Source of the DNA: Micromonospora sp. Llam0
GTDB lineage: Bacteria; Actinomycetota; Actinomycetes; Mycobacteriales; Micromonosporaceae
NCBI RefSeq assembly: GCF_003751085.1
Contig: NZ_RJJY01000001.1
Coordinates: forward strand, 1,054,001 to 1,118,000
Direction: 5' to 3'
DNA: 64,000 nt
In this document: one piece after another, positions 1-8,656 of the stretch
How the letters are laid out: each line of letters opens with the position of its first letter
How positions within the stretch are numbered: position 1 is the first letter of the stretch
The notes under the pieces: generated by a model
The model's input: only the letters and a program-made list of their open reading frames with translations
Told to the model about the DNA's origin: nothing
Database searches by the model: none
Made by a program: the position numbers and the translations under genes

Positions 1-15
1 GACCAAAAGGGACGT

Positions 16-1296
16 GTGACGGTGCGGGTCCTGATCGTCACCGTCGGATCCCGCGGTGATGTCCAGCCGTATCTCGCGCTCGGCACCGGGCTGCGGGCGG
101 CCGGCCACGACGTCACCCTGGCCACCTGCGCCAGGTTCCGGTCCTTCGTCACCGACCACGGCGTGGCGTACGGCCACCTCGGCGACGAGATCCTGCAACT
201 GCTCGACTCGGCGGCGGGCCGCGCCGCGATGGAGGACACCACCGGACTTCTCGGCTCGATCAAGACCAACATCAGACTGGCCCGGCAGGCCAACCCGATC
301 AACCGAGGGCTGCTGGCCGACGTCTGGCAGGCGGCCCGCCAGGCCGACCCGGAGGTGATCGTCTACCATCCCAAGGCGCTGGCCGGCCCGCACGTCGCCG
401 AGAAACTCGGCGTGCCGGCGGTGCAGGCGCTGGCCGTACCGATGTCCGTGGCGACCGGCGACTTCCCCATGATCGGCATGCCCGCGCTGCCGCTCGGTCG
501 CCCGTACAACCGGTTCACCTACCGGCTCGCCGGTGCCGGCTACCGGATGTACGACGGCATGGTCAACACCTTCCGGGAGGAGACGTTGGGGCTGGGCAGG
601 ACCAGGGGCGCGGCCCTGGCCACCCGGCTGCCCGACGGGCGACCGATCCCGGTGCTGCACGCCATCAGCGGCCACGTCCTGCCGCGCCCCGCCGACTGGC
701 CCGGGCACGCCCAGCTCACCGGATACTGGTTCCTCGACGGCGCCACCGGTTGGCAGCCACCGGCCGAGCTGGTCGACTTCCTCGACGCCGGCGACCCACC
801 GGTGTACGTCGGCTTCGGCAGCATGGCCGGGCGCGACCCGCAGCGCCTCACCCGCGCCGTCGCCGAAGCGTTGCGCCTGGCCGGCGTACGCGGCATCGTC
901 TCCACCGGCTGGGGCGGACTGGACGCGGCGGACCTGCCGGACACCGTCCTGCCCATCACCCAGGCTCCGCACGACTGGTTGTTTCCCCGGGTGTCCGTCG
1001 TGGTGCATCACGGCGGAGCCGGCACCACCGCCGCGGCGCTGCGCGCGGGCAGACCGTCGGTGATCTGCCCGTTCATCCTGGACCAGTTCTTCTGGGGTCG
1101 GCGGGTCGCCGCGCTCGGCGCGGGCAGCGCCCCGGTGCCGCAGTCCACGCTCACCGTGCAGCGGCTCGCCGCCGCGATCCGGCAGGTCACCACCGACGCC
1201 GATGTCCAGGAGGCGGCGGCGTGGTTGGGGCGGCTGATCACGGCCGAGGACGGCGTCGCGAGCGCGGTGGCGCGGATTGAAGCCGCAGTGGCGTGA
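16..1296 (+). CDS. GT1-family glycosyltransferase (macrolide/sterol glucosyltransferase type)
   Basis: This 426-residue protein has the GT-B fold of family GT1, which moves a sugar from a nucleotide-sugar to a lipid, sterol or natural-product acceptor in the cytoplasm. The N-terminus reads VTVGSRGDVQPYLALG, the typical glycine-rich acceptor-domain start. The C-terminal half carries the donor signature VVVHHGGAGTTAAALRAGRP followed by PFILDQFFWGRR, as in sterol 3-beta-glucosyltransferases. The GTG start at 16 follows AAAGGGACG at about 7 bases. It stands alone, converging on the regulator that ends at 1318. Sugar and acceptor cannot be told from the sequence. Confidence 0.9.
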   Translation: MTVRVLIVTVGSRGDVQPYLALGTGLRAAGHDVTLATCARFRSFVTDHGVAYGHLGDEILQLLDSAAGRAAMEDTTGLLGSIKTNIRLARQANPINRGLLADVWQAARQADPEVIVYHPKALAGPHVAEKLGVPAVQALAVPMSVATGDFPMIGMPALPLGRPYNRFTYRLAGAGYRMYDGMVNTFREETLGLGRTRGAALATRLPDGRPIPVLHAISGHVLPRPADWPGHAQLTGYWFLDGATGWQPPAELVDFLDAGDPPVYVGFGSMAGRDPQRLTRAVAEALRLAGVRGIVSTGWGGLDAADLPDTVLPITQAPHDWLFPRVSVVVHHGGAGTTAAALRAGRPSVICPFILDQFFWGRRVAALGAGSAPVPQSTLTVQRLAAAIRQVTTDADVQEAAAWLGRLITAEDGVASAVARIEAAVA

Positions 1297-1317
1297 CCGT
1301 CGGTGGGCGTCCGACGC

Positions 1318-1947
1318 TCACGGTCCGGAGTCGGGCCGGGGGCGCACGATGAACCAGATCGCGTGCACGTCCTGGTCGCTGCGGTTCTCCAGCAGGTGCG
1401 GGCGGGACGAGTCGAACACCATGCTGTCCCCGGTGCCGAGCACGACCTCCTGGAAGCCGACCTGGCAGGTCAGCTCACCGTCCATGATGTAGGCGTGCTC
1501 GTGGCCGGTGTGCCGCTGGAACCGGCCGGACACACTGGACTTCGCTCCCGGCGGGTAGGTGACCCGCAGGAACTCGGTGCCGGACCCGGTCGCCGGGCCG
1601 AGTTGCTCCCAGACGACACCGCTGTCCATTTCGATCCGTCGTCCCTGGTCGCGGCGCACGATCGCCACCTCGGAGTCCAGCCGGGCCTCGATGGTGGCGG
1701 CGGCGGGAACCGGTGCGGAACCGTTCGGCGACGGCGGGGTGTCGAACAGGTCGACCATCGACATGTCGAGAGCTTCGACGATCGCGTACAGCGTGCTCAC
1801 CGAGGAGCGGGACCGGCCCGTCTCCACCAGTGAGAGCATGCTCGCCGAGACGCCGACCTTCTTGGCCAGCGCCCGCAGCGACATACCGCGTGCCTGGCGG
1901 GCAGCGCGGATCCGCCCACCCAGGTCTTCCGCCTCAGACAATGTCAA
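1318..1947 (-). CDS. XRE-family regulator with C-terminal cupin domain
   Basis: A helix-turn-helix of the XRE type fills the first 60 residues (RIRAARQARGMSLRALAKKVG, then SMLSLVETGRSRSS). A single cupin domain follows (residues about 110-200, with GHEHAY and a closing WFIVRPRP). This layout is common in regulators of amine, sugar or purine catabolism, where the cupin senses a small molecule. I chose the TTG at 1947, preceded by GGGGTGGC, because the HTH begins right after it. An upstream in-frame extension to 2121 has no domain character and would cover the promoter region. It diverges from the amidohydrolase at 2167 and probably controls the island downstream of it. Confidence 0.8.
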   Translation of the reverse strand: MTLSEAEDLGGRIRAARQARGMSLRALAKKVGVSASMLSLVETGRSRSSVSTLYAIVEALDMSMVDLFDTPPSPNGSAPVPAAATIEARLDSEVAIVRRDQGRRIEMDSGVVWEQLGPATGSGTEFLRVTYPPGAKSSVSGRFQRHTGHEHAYIMDGELTCQVGFQEVVLGTGDSMVFDSSRPHLLENRSDQDVHAIWFIVRPRPDSGP

Positions 1948-2166
1948 GCCACCCCAAACAGCCCAATCAGTAGATCTCTGTGAATCTACCCGATCACGCC
2001 CGGTGTCGGCTAGCTGATGTCGGGATTTCGGTGAGTGTTGTTGAACGAAGTGTTGATTGAGGCTTGACACCGGCGTGGTGTGCGTCTCATCCTGGGCAGA
2101 CACATTTCCTGGACGAGTCACCTGAGTTTCAAGACGTTCACGTAGTTCGACGAAGGGACGGCACCG
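1948..2166. promoter_or_regulatory. Divergent control region between regulator and catabolic island
   Basis: This 219-base gap separates the XRE-cupin gene from the amidohydrolase. It is visibly richer in A+T than its surroundings. A TTGACA box lies at 2064-2069 facing right, with only a weak -10 match (CATCCT near 2088). GAAGGGAC before the ATG at 2167 is the ribosome site. A regulator site is expected here, but no clear palindrome was found. Confidence 0.4.
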
Positions 2167-3555
2167 ATGACAGGCAGCGTCCTGCTCACGGGAGGAATAG
2201 TTGTCACGTGCGCCGGGTCAGACGAGGTGCTCTGGCCGGCGGACGTACTGATCGACAACGGGGTGATCACGGCCATCGGCCGTGACCTGCCCGCCGGCGA
2301 CGCACAGCGGGTGGACGTGTCCGGGCGCATCGTCATGCCCGGTCTGGTCGACACCCACCGGCACACCTGGCAGGCGGTGGTCCGCAACATCGCCTCGGAC
2401 TGGACCCTGGACCAGTACCTGGTCGGCCTGCACATCGGGCTGAGCCGCTACTTCCGGCCCGAGGACACCTACGCCGGAACGCTGATCGGCGCGCTGGAAG
2501 CGCTCGACGCCGGCGTCACCACCCTGCTCGACTGGTCACACAACCTGTTCACCCCCGACCACGCCGACGCCGCCGTCGACGCCCTCACCGACGCCGGACT
2601 CCGCGCGGTGTTCGCCCACGGCGGGGGCGCACAGCAGTGGGGCGGGGAGATGCCCTCACCGGTCCCGCACCCCGAGGCCGACGTACGTCGGCTGCGTGCC
2701 GGCCGGTTCGCCGACAACACCGGCCTGGTCACCATGGGGCTGGCGCTGCGCGGACCGCAGTTCAGCACCCTGGAGGTCACCAAGGGCGACTTCCAGCTCG
2801 CCCGCGAACTCGACCTGCGGATCTCGGTGCACGTCGGCGACGGACACTGGGGCAAGATCAAACCGATCCACCAGATGAACGGCGAGGGTCTGCTCAGCGA
2901 CCAGGTCACCTACGTGCACTGCAACACGCTCGCCGACGACGAGCTGCGGCTGATCGCCGACACCGGCGGCACCGCGTCGATCGCCCCCGACGTGGAGATG
3001 CAGATGGGGCACGGCTGGCCGGCCACCGGGCGGCTGCTCGACCTCGGCGTACGGCCGTCACTGTCGGTCGACGTGTGCAGCTCCATCGGCGGCGACATGT
3101 TCACCACCATGCGTACCGCCCTCGCCGTGCAGCGGGCCACCGACAACAGCGCCGCGGTCGCGGCCGGCGAGGCCCCCGAGCGGGTCCGGCTGTCCTGCGC
3201 CGACGTGCTGCGCTTCGCCACCATCGAAGGCGCGCGGGCCAACGGGCTGGACGCGGTGACCGGCTCGCTGGAGGTCGGCAAGGCGGCGGACATCGTGATC
3301 CTGGCCGGCGACACGCTCGCCACGATGCCGATGAACAACCCGGTCGCCTCCATCGTCTACGCCGCCCACCCCGGAATGGTCCGCGACGTGCTGGTGGCCG
3401 GCCGGTTCGTCAAGCGCGACGGCAAACTCGTCGGGGTGGACCTCGACCGGCTGCGCGGTCTCGCCGAAGCCTCCCGCGACCACGTCATCTCCTCACTCGA
3501 CGGCGCGGAGATCGGCGGCGGCTGGCAGCCCGACCCGAAGCTGCTGCTGGCATGA
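2167..3555 (+). CDS. Amidohydrolase-superfamily deaminase/hydrolase
   Basis: A 462-residue metal-dependent amidohydrolase of the cytosine deaminase / TrzN / AtzB / SAH-deaminase branch, which removes amino or halide groups from purine-, pyrimidine- or triazine-like rings. Visible metal-site motifs are VDTHRHTWQ (about residue 60), SVHVGDGH, YVHCNTL and SVDVCSSIGG. The family's C-terminal closing beta motif is also present (GSLEVGKAADIVIL). Length fits the family. It is the first gene of the island and overlaps the permease by 4 bases (ATGA). The substrate is unknown; the nearby purine/sugar-type transporter suggests a nucleoside base or related heterocycle (inference). Confidence 0.85.
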   Translation: MTGSVLLTGGIVVTCAGSDEVLWPADVLIDNGVITAIGRDLPAGDAQRVDVSGRIVMPGLVDTHRHTWQAVVRNIASDWTLDQYLVGLHIGLSRYFRPEDTYAGTLIGALEALDAGVTTLLDWSHNLFTPDHADAAVDALTDAGLRAVFAHGGGAQQWGGEMPSPVPHPEADVRRLRAGRFADNTGLVTMGLALRGPQFSTLEVTKGDFQLARELDLRISVHVGDGHWGKIKPIHQMNGEGLLSDQVTYVHCNTLADDELRLIADTGGTASIAPDVEMQMGHGWPATGRLLDLGVRPSLSVDVCSSIGGDMFTTMRTALAVQRATDNSAAVAAGEAPERVRLSCADVLRFATIEGARANGLDAVTGSLEVGKAADIVILAGDTLATMPMNNPVASIVYAAHPGMVRDVLVAGRFVKRDGKLVGVDLDRLRGLAEASRDHVISSLDGAEIGGGWQPDPKLLLA

Positions 3556-4586
3556 GCATCCAGACCGTGGCGGGCGCACCGCCGACACCGACGACACCGG
3601 CCGTGCGGCTGGCCGACCCGCTGCGGGTGCAACTCGCCGGCTGGCCCGCGAGCCGCGCCCTGGCCGCGGTCGTGGTGCTCTTCGCCGCCAGCGCGATCAT
3701 CTCGCCGGCCAGTGTCGGCAGTACGGCGCTGCTGGCCATGCTGCCGTTCGCCGCGCTGACCATGGTGGTCTCACTCGGCCAGACCCTGGTCGTGCAGCAG
3801 GCCGGCCTCGACCTGTCGGTGGCCGGGGGCATCGCCCTCGGCGCGCTCGTCGTCGCCCGCTACGGCGGCGCGGACGCTCTCGGGCTCGCCCCGGCGATCG
3901 GGCTGGCACTGCTCGTCGCGGCGGTCGCCGGACTGGCCAGCGGGCTCGTGGTGACCTACCTGGGGCTGCCCGCACTGGTCGTCACCCTCGCGATGAACGC
4001 GGTGCTGCTCGGCTTCGTGCAGTACCTGTCCGGCGGCTACAGCGCCCAGGTCGCCGAGTCGTTCGCCGGCTTCGCGGTGGGCCGTACCCTCGGCCTGCCC
4101 AACCTGCTCTACCTGGCGGTGGCACTGGTCGTCGTCGCCCAACTCGTCCTCAAGACCACCGTGATCGGCCGCCGGTTCGAGCTGGTCGGCGCGAACCGGC
4201 GGGCCGCGCACGCGGCCGGCATCAACACCCGGCGCTACACGGTCGCCGCCTACCTGCTGTCCGGGCTGCTCGCCGGGGCCACCGGGGTGCTGCTCGCCGG
4301 TTTCCTGCGCACCACCACGCTCAGCGCGGGGGACAGCTACCTGCTGCCGTCGGTGGCCGCCGTCGTGCTCGGCGGCACCGCGCTCACCGGCGGCCGGGGA
4401 AGTCTCGTCGGCACCGCCCTGGGCGCGCTGTTCCTCGGCCAGCTCAGCCAACTCGTGCAGACGTACAGCCAGACCGCCGCGATCCAGAACATCGTCCAGG
4501 CCGTGATCATCGGCGTGGGTGTGGTGGTCCAACTCAGCCTCGCGGCGCGACTGCGCCAACGGGCGATCAGACGGACCAGCGGGTAG
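3552..4586 (+). CDS. ABC transporter permease (ribose/RbsC type)
   Basis: A 344-residue inner-membrane permease of the BPD_transp_2 family, used by ribose, autoinducer-2 and nucleoside importers. About eight to ten hydrophobic stretches are seen. The family signature TLVVQQAGLDLSVAGGIALGALV lies near residue 85 (underlying repeat GLDLSVAGG), and VAAVVLGGTALTGGRGS lies near the C-terminus. Its ATG overlaps the amidohydrolase stop. A second permease is fused to the ATPase at 5918, so the import channel is probably a heterodimer of this protein and that domain. Confidence 0.9.
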   Translation: MSIQTVAGAPPTPTTPAVRLADPLRVQLAGWPASRALAAVVVLFAASAIISPASVGSTALLAMLPFAALTMVVSLGQTLVVQQAGLDLSVAGGIALGALVVARYGGADALGLAPAIGLALLVAAVAGLASGLVVTYLGLPALVVTLAMNAVLLGFVQYLSGGYSAQVAESFAGFAVGRTLGLPNLLYLAVALVVVAQLVLKTTVIGRRFELVGANRRAAHAAGINTRRYTVAAYLLSGLLAGATGVLLAGFLRTTTLSAGDSYLLPSVAAVVLGGTALTGGRGSLVGTALGALFLGQLSQLVQTYSQTAAIQNIVQAVIIGVGVVVQLSLAARLRQRAIRRTSG

Positions 4587-4733
4587 CGCGACCGGACCAG
4601 CGGACAAAGACCTACCTTGACGAACCGACCCCGTCGGTGGAGACCTCCGTCGGCCGGCCCATTGCGGCCATATCAAGATGAATTTTCACTCTATTTCATG
4701 ATCCTGATCCATCATCAAGTCAGGAGAATCCCG

Positions 4734-5912
4734 ATGATCCGAACAACCAACCTGCGCCGCCACCGGCGGTCCGCAGCCGTCACCTTGTTCGCCACCGCCT
4801 GCCTCACCGTCACCGCCTGCTCGTCGACCGCCGCCCCGAACGAGGACACCGGCACCGACGGCGGCACCGTCGCCATCGGCAACACCGGCCCGCTGTCCGA
4901 CCTGATCGACATGAGCGAGGTCTGCGGCGACGAACCGGTCACCGTCGGCCTGGTCGACGGCTTCGGGACCAACTCGTGGTCGCGGATCCTGCGCGCCGAG
5001 GTCGAGGACGAGGCCCAGAAGTGCCCGGCGATCGAGGGCGTCGAGTACGCCGCCGGCCGCGGCGACCTGCAGGCAACCCTGTCGGCGATCACCGGCATGA
5101 CCGCCAAGGGCGTCGACATCCTGCTCGTCGTCCCGTCCGCCGGACCGGGCGCGTCGCACCTGCCGGCGATCCAGGCCGCCCACGCCGCCGGTGTGGTCGT
5201 CGTCCCGATCGGCGCAGACCCGACCGGTACGCCCGGCACCGACTACTTCGACTACGTCGACTGGGACACCCGGCACGACGGCGTGTTGTGGGCACAGTGG
5301 ATGGTCGACCGGCTGGGTGCCGAGGGCGGCAACGTCGTCCTGCTCGGCGGCCCGGCCGGCAACGCGGTCAGCCAGCAGGAACTCGAAGGCATCAACGAGG
5401 TCTTCGCCACCGCCCCGCAGATCAACGTGCTGACCCCGGAACCGGTCACCACCAACTGGGACCCGGCGATGACCCAGCAGGCGATGGCCGGCCTGCTCGC
5501 CAGGTACCCGCAGATCGACGGCGTGATCAGCGACTACGGCACCGCCACGATGGGCGCCATCCGGGCGTTCCAGAGCGCCGGCCGGCCGCTGGTGCCGATC
5601 GCCACCACCGACGACAACGAACTGAGCTGCCTGTTCGACGACGCCAAGACCGACAACCCGGACTTCGAGCTGGCCACCGTGTCGGCCCGTACCTGGATCG
5701 GCCGGGTCGGGCTGCGCAAGGCGCTCGCGCAGATCAACGGCCTGGACAACCAGGAACCGTCACTGATCCAGCTCAGCCTCTACGAGGACTCCACCGGAGC
5801 AGCCGACGGCGCGGTCACCCCCGCCGACGCCTGCCAGCCGGCGCTGCCGCCGGGCGCCTCACCCTCGTCGCAGCTGTCCGCCGACGACCTCGCCGCGCTG
5901 TTCGAGGGCTGA
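4734..5912 (+). CDS. Sugar/nucleoside-type ABC substrate-binding lipoprotein
   Basis: A 392-residue periplasmic-binding-protein-like lipoprotein of the ribose/galactose class (Peripla_BP_4 fold). The signal peptide has an Arg-rich n-region, a hydrophobic core and a lipobox ending LTVTAC with the acylated Cys at 29. VGLVDGFGTNSWSRIL resembles the N-lobe start of the family, and TATMGAIRAFQSAGR the C-lobe. AGGAG at 4722-4726 supports the ATG at 4734. The 147-base gap before it is A+T-rich and may hold its own promoter, which would allow more binding protein than permease. It lies 5 bases before the ATPase fusion gene. Confidence 0.88.
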   Translation: MIRTTNLRRHRRSAAVTLFATACLTVTACSSTAAPNEDTGTDGGTVAIGNTGPLSDLIDMSEVCGDEPVTVGLVDGFGTNSWSRILRAEVEDEAQKCPAIEGVEYAAGRGDLQATLSAITGMTAKGVDILLVVPSAGPGASHLPAIQAAHAAGVVVVPIGADPTGTPGTDYFDYVDWDTRHDGVLWAQWMVDRLGAEGGNVVLLGGPAGNAVSQQELEGINEVFATAPQINVLTPEPVTTNWDPAMTQQAMAGLLARYPQIDGVISDYGTATMGAIRAFQSAGRPLVPIATTDDNELSCLFDDAKTDNPDFELATVSARTWIGRVGLRKALAQINGLDNQEPSLIQLSLYEDSTGAADGAVTPADACQPALPPGASPSSQLSADDLAALFEG

Positions 5913-5917
5913 CCGCG

Positions 5918-8575
5918 ATGACGACGTCGGTCCGCCACGACACCGTGTTGACCCTGCGCGGGATCGTCAAGACCTATCCGGGCGTACGCGCCCTCGACGG
6001 GGTCGACCTGACCGTGCGGGCCGGCGAGGTGCACGCCGTCCTCGGTGAGAACGGGGCCGGCAAGTCCACCCTGGTCGGGGTCGCCGCCGGCGCGGTGGCC
6101 CCCGATTCGGGCACCATCACCCTGCTCGGGCGGGAGCACCGGCGGCTGACCCCGGCGCTGGCCCGTGCCGACGGCCTGGCGCTGGTCTACCAGACGCCGG
6201 TGCTCGTCGGCAGCCTCACCGTCGCCGAGTCGATGCTGATGCTGCTGCCCGAGCGGGTCCGGCCCGGCGTCGACCAGGTGGCCGCCTGGACCCGCCGCCA
6301 CCTCGACGAACTCGGCCTGCCCATCGACGCCGCCACCCTGGTCGCCGACCTCACCCCACGCCAGGCGCACCTAATCGAGATCGCCGCCGCGCTCGGCAGC
6401 GAACCGCAGGTGCTCGTCCTCGACGAGCCCACCGAGGCACTCGGGCCGGACGAGACCGAATGGCTGTTCGAACAGGTCCGCCGGCTGGTCGCGGCCGGCG
6501 GAGCGGTCGTCTACATCACCCACCGGATCCCGGAGATCCGCCAGATCGCGCAGCGGCTCACCGTGCTGCGCGACGGCCGGGTGGTCGACAGCGGCGACGT
6601 CGGGGCACAGACCGACGAGGAGATCGTCGAGCTGATCGTCGGGCGCTCGCTGGAGACCACCTTCCCGCCAAAGGCCGACCTGCCCACAGCCGACCTGCCC
6701 ACAGCCGACCTGCCCACAGCCGACCTGCCCACAGCCGACCTGCCCACAGCCGACCTGCCCACAGCCGACCTGCCCACAGCCGACCTGCCCACAGCCGACC
6801 TGCCCACAGCCGACCTGCCCACAGCCGGGCGGACCGACGCCAGCTCGTCGCTGCTGACCTTCGACGGTCTCACCGGCACCGGGTTCCGGGGCGTCAACGG
6901 CGGAGTACACCGCGGTGAGATCCTCGGCCTCGCCGGGGTGGAAGGCAACGGGCAGCGGCAGTTCCTGCGGGCGCTCGCCGGCCTGGTGCCGGCGAGCGGC
7001 CGGGTGGCGGTCGACGGCCGACCGGTACGGCTGACCGGGCCGGCCGCCGCTGCCCGCCACGGCATCGTCTTCCTCTCCGGCGAACGGCTCGCCGAAGCGA
7101 TGTTCGGCCAGCTCAGCGTCCGGGAGAACGTGGCCGCCACACACCTGCCGGCGGTGTCGATCGGCAAGGTGCTGCCCCGGCGGGGCGCGGAGCGGCAGAC
7201 CGTGGCCGCCGCGGTGACGTCGCTGCGGGTCAAGACGGCCACCCTGGACAGCCCGGTCGGCGCGCTGTCCGGCGGCAACCAGCAGAAGGCGCTGCTGGCC
7301 CGGGCGGCGCTCGGCGAGCCCGCCGTACTGCTGGTCGAGGACCCCACCCAGGGTGTCGACGCCGGCGCCCGGGTGGAGATCTACCGGGTGCTGCGCGAGC
7401 TGGCCGCGCGCGGCACCGCCGTGGTGGTGCTGTCCACCGACGCGGTCGAGCTGGAAGGGCTCTGCGACCGGGTGCTGGTCTTCTCCCGGGGTCGGGTGCA
7501 GGCCGAACTGGCCGCCGACACCCTCTCCGAACGGCACGTCACCGGCGCCGCCGTACTCGCCACCGAAGCGGCGGTCGAGCACGGCGCCAACCGGACCCGC
7601 CCGCCCCGGCGGCGGCTGTTCGGCGGCGAGACGCAGACCCTGGCGGTGCTGGCGATGACCGTCGTGGGCGCAGCGGTCACCGCCGCGTCGTCGCCGGCCT
7701 TCCTGAGCCTGATCAGCCTGCAGCAACTGCTGGTCGCCGCCGCGTCGCTGGCCCTGGTCGGTCTCGCCCAACTGGTCGTCGTCATCACCGGCGGGATCGA
7801 CCTGTCGGTCGGCTCGACGGTGGCGGTCGCGGTGGTCGTCGTGTCGTTCTTCGCCGACGGCGCACCCGCCGCCTTCGCCATCGGGATCGTCGCGGCTGTC
7901 GGCGCCGGCATCCTGGTCGGCCTGATAAACGGGACCCTGGTGACCGCCGTGGGGCTGCCCCCGGTGGTGGCCACGCTGATCACCGGGATCGGCGTACTCG
8001 GGATGGCGCAGCTGCTGCGGCCGCTGCCCGGCGGGGCGGCCAGCGGCGCGCTGCGGACCCTGCTCGGCACCACGATCGCCGGCGTACCGCTGACGTTCCT
8101 GGTGGCGGTCGCCGCCGGCGTCGCCGGGCACCTGCTGCTGCGCCGCTCGCGCCTCGGCCGGGCGCTGCGGGCCACCGGCTCCGACCCGGTGCGGGCCGCG
8201 CGGATGGGCGTCGACACCATCCGGACCAAACTCACCGGGTACGCCATCGCCGGCGCGCTGGCCGCGCTCGGCGGGGTGGTGCTGTATGCGCAGACCGGGG
8301 TCGGCAACGCCGCCGTCGGCCAGGCGCTGACCCTCGCCTCCGTGGCGGCGGTGGTGCTCGGCGGGGCGAGCATCTTCGGCGGCTCCGGCTCGGCGCTGGC
8401 CACCGTCGCTGCCGCCCTGTTCCTGCAGACCGTCACCAGCGCGATCAGTTTCCTGTCGTTCAGCCTTGCCTGGCAGTTCTGGATCCAGGGCGTCCTGGTG
8501 GTGGCCGCCGCGTCGTTGCCGCTGCTGCGCAACCGGCGGCGTCGGCGGGCCGTCGTCGCGCTCGCCGCCGGCTGA
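5918..8575 (+). CDS. Fused ABC transporter: two ATPase domains plus permease (RbsA-RbsC type)
   Basis: A single 885-residue protein joins what is normally two polypeptides. Residues 1-250 form the first ATPase domain (Walker A GENGAGKST at 43-51; a degenerate signature LTPRQAHLIEI; Walker B VLVLDEP). Residues 253-302 are ten ADLPT repeats. Residues about 310-550 form the second domain, with the usual non-canonical Walker A (GVEGNGQRQ) and a good signature LSGGNQQKALLARA. From about 565 to the end is an RbsC-like permease (GIDLSVGSTVAV; VAAVVLGGASIFGGSGS). It powers uptake with the separate permease at 3552 and the lipoprotein at 4734. The frame is open throughout, so the fusion is not an obvious sequencing join. 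Confidence 0.9.
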   Translation: MTTSVRHDTVLTLRGIVKTYPGVRALDGVDLTVRAGEVHAVLGENGAGKSTLVGVAAGAVAPDSGTITLLGREHRRLTPALARADGLALVYQTPVLVGSLTVAESMLMLLPERVRPGVDQVAAWTRRHLDELGLPIDAATLVADLTPRQAHLIEIAAALGSEPQVLVLDEPTEALGPDETEWLFEQVRRLVAAGGAVVYITHRIPEIRQIAQRLTVLRDGRVVDSGDVGAQTDEEIVELIVGRSLETTFPPKADLPTADLPTADLPTADLPTADLPTADLPTADLPTADLPTADLPTADLPTAGRTDASSSLLTFDGLTGTGFRGVNGGVHRGEILGLAGVEGNGQRQFLRALAGLVPASGRVAVDGRPVRLTGPAAAARHGIVFLSGERLAEAMFGQLSVRENVAATHLPAVSIGKVLPRRGAERQTVAAAVTSLRVKTATLDSPVGALSGGNQQKALLARAALGEPAVLLVEDPTQGVDAGARVEIYRVLRELAARGTAVVVLSTDAVELEGLCDRVLVFSRGRVQAELAADTLSERHVTGAAVLATEAAVEHGANRTRPPRRRLFGGETQTLAVLAMTVVGAAVTAASSPAFLSLISLQQLLVAAASLALVGLAQLVVVITGGIDLSVGSTVAVAVVVVSFFADGAPAAFAIGIVAAVGAGILVGLINGTLVTAVGLPPVVATLITGIGVLGMAQLLRPLPGGAASGALRTLLGTTIAGVPLTFLVAVAAGVAGHLLLRRSRLGRALRATGSDPVRAARMGVDTIRTKLTGYAIAGALAALGGVVLYAQTGVGNAAVGQALTLASVAAVVLGGASIFGGSGSALATVAAALFLQTVTSAISFLSFSLAWQFWIQGVLVVAAASLPLLRNRRRRRAVVALAAG
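6674..6823 (+). repeat. Ten perfect tandem copies of a 15-bp repeat (ADLPT linker)
   Basis: The unit GCCGACCTGCCCACA is repeated ten times without a single mismatch, then trails off into GCCGGG. Each unit encodes Ala-Asp-Leu-Pro-Thr, adding 50 residues between the two ATPase domains. Because the unit is 15 bp, gain or loss of copies keeps the frame. Perfect identity at synonymous positions implies recent expansion by slippage or unequal exchange. Confidence 0.97.
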
Positions 8576-8620
8576 GGCCGGCAGGCCCGACCGGGGCCGG
8601 CAGACCCGCGTACGAAGAAG

Positions 8621-8656
8621 GGGGATCAGCACATGTACGGGGATCAGCACATGTAC
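8621..8656 (+). repeat. 18-bp tandem duplication covering the start of the bicupin gene
   Basis: GGGGATCAGCACATGTAC occurs twice back to back (8621-8638 and 8639-8656). Each copy includes an ATG. The first copy sits behind GAAGAAGGGGG, a strong ribosome site; the second has only CGGGG. The duplication is six codons long, so both starts are in frame with the bicupin. Confidence 0.95.

Noticed and set aside
1948..2121. N-terminal extension of the XRE-cupin regulator
   Set aside because: No domain, lies over the divergent promoter region, and a TTG with a ribosome site stands just before the HTH.
2637..3551. Upstream frame extension of the permease into the amidohydrolase
   Set aside because: Arg-rich shadow; the ATG at 3552 with ATGA overlap starts the real protein.
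6674..6823. Possible CRISPR array
   Set aside because: The 15-bp units are directly adjacent with no spacers and keep the reading frame of a transporter; it is a minisatellite.
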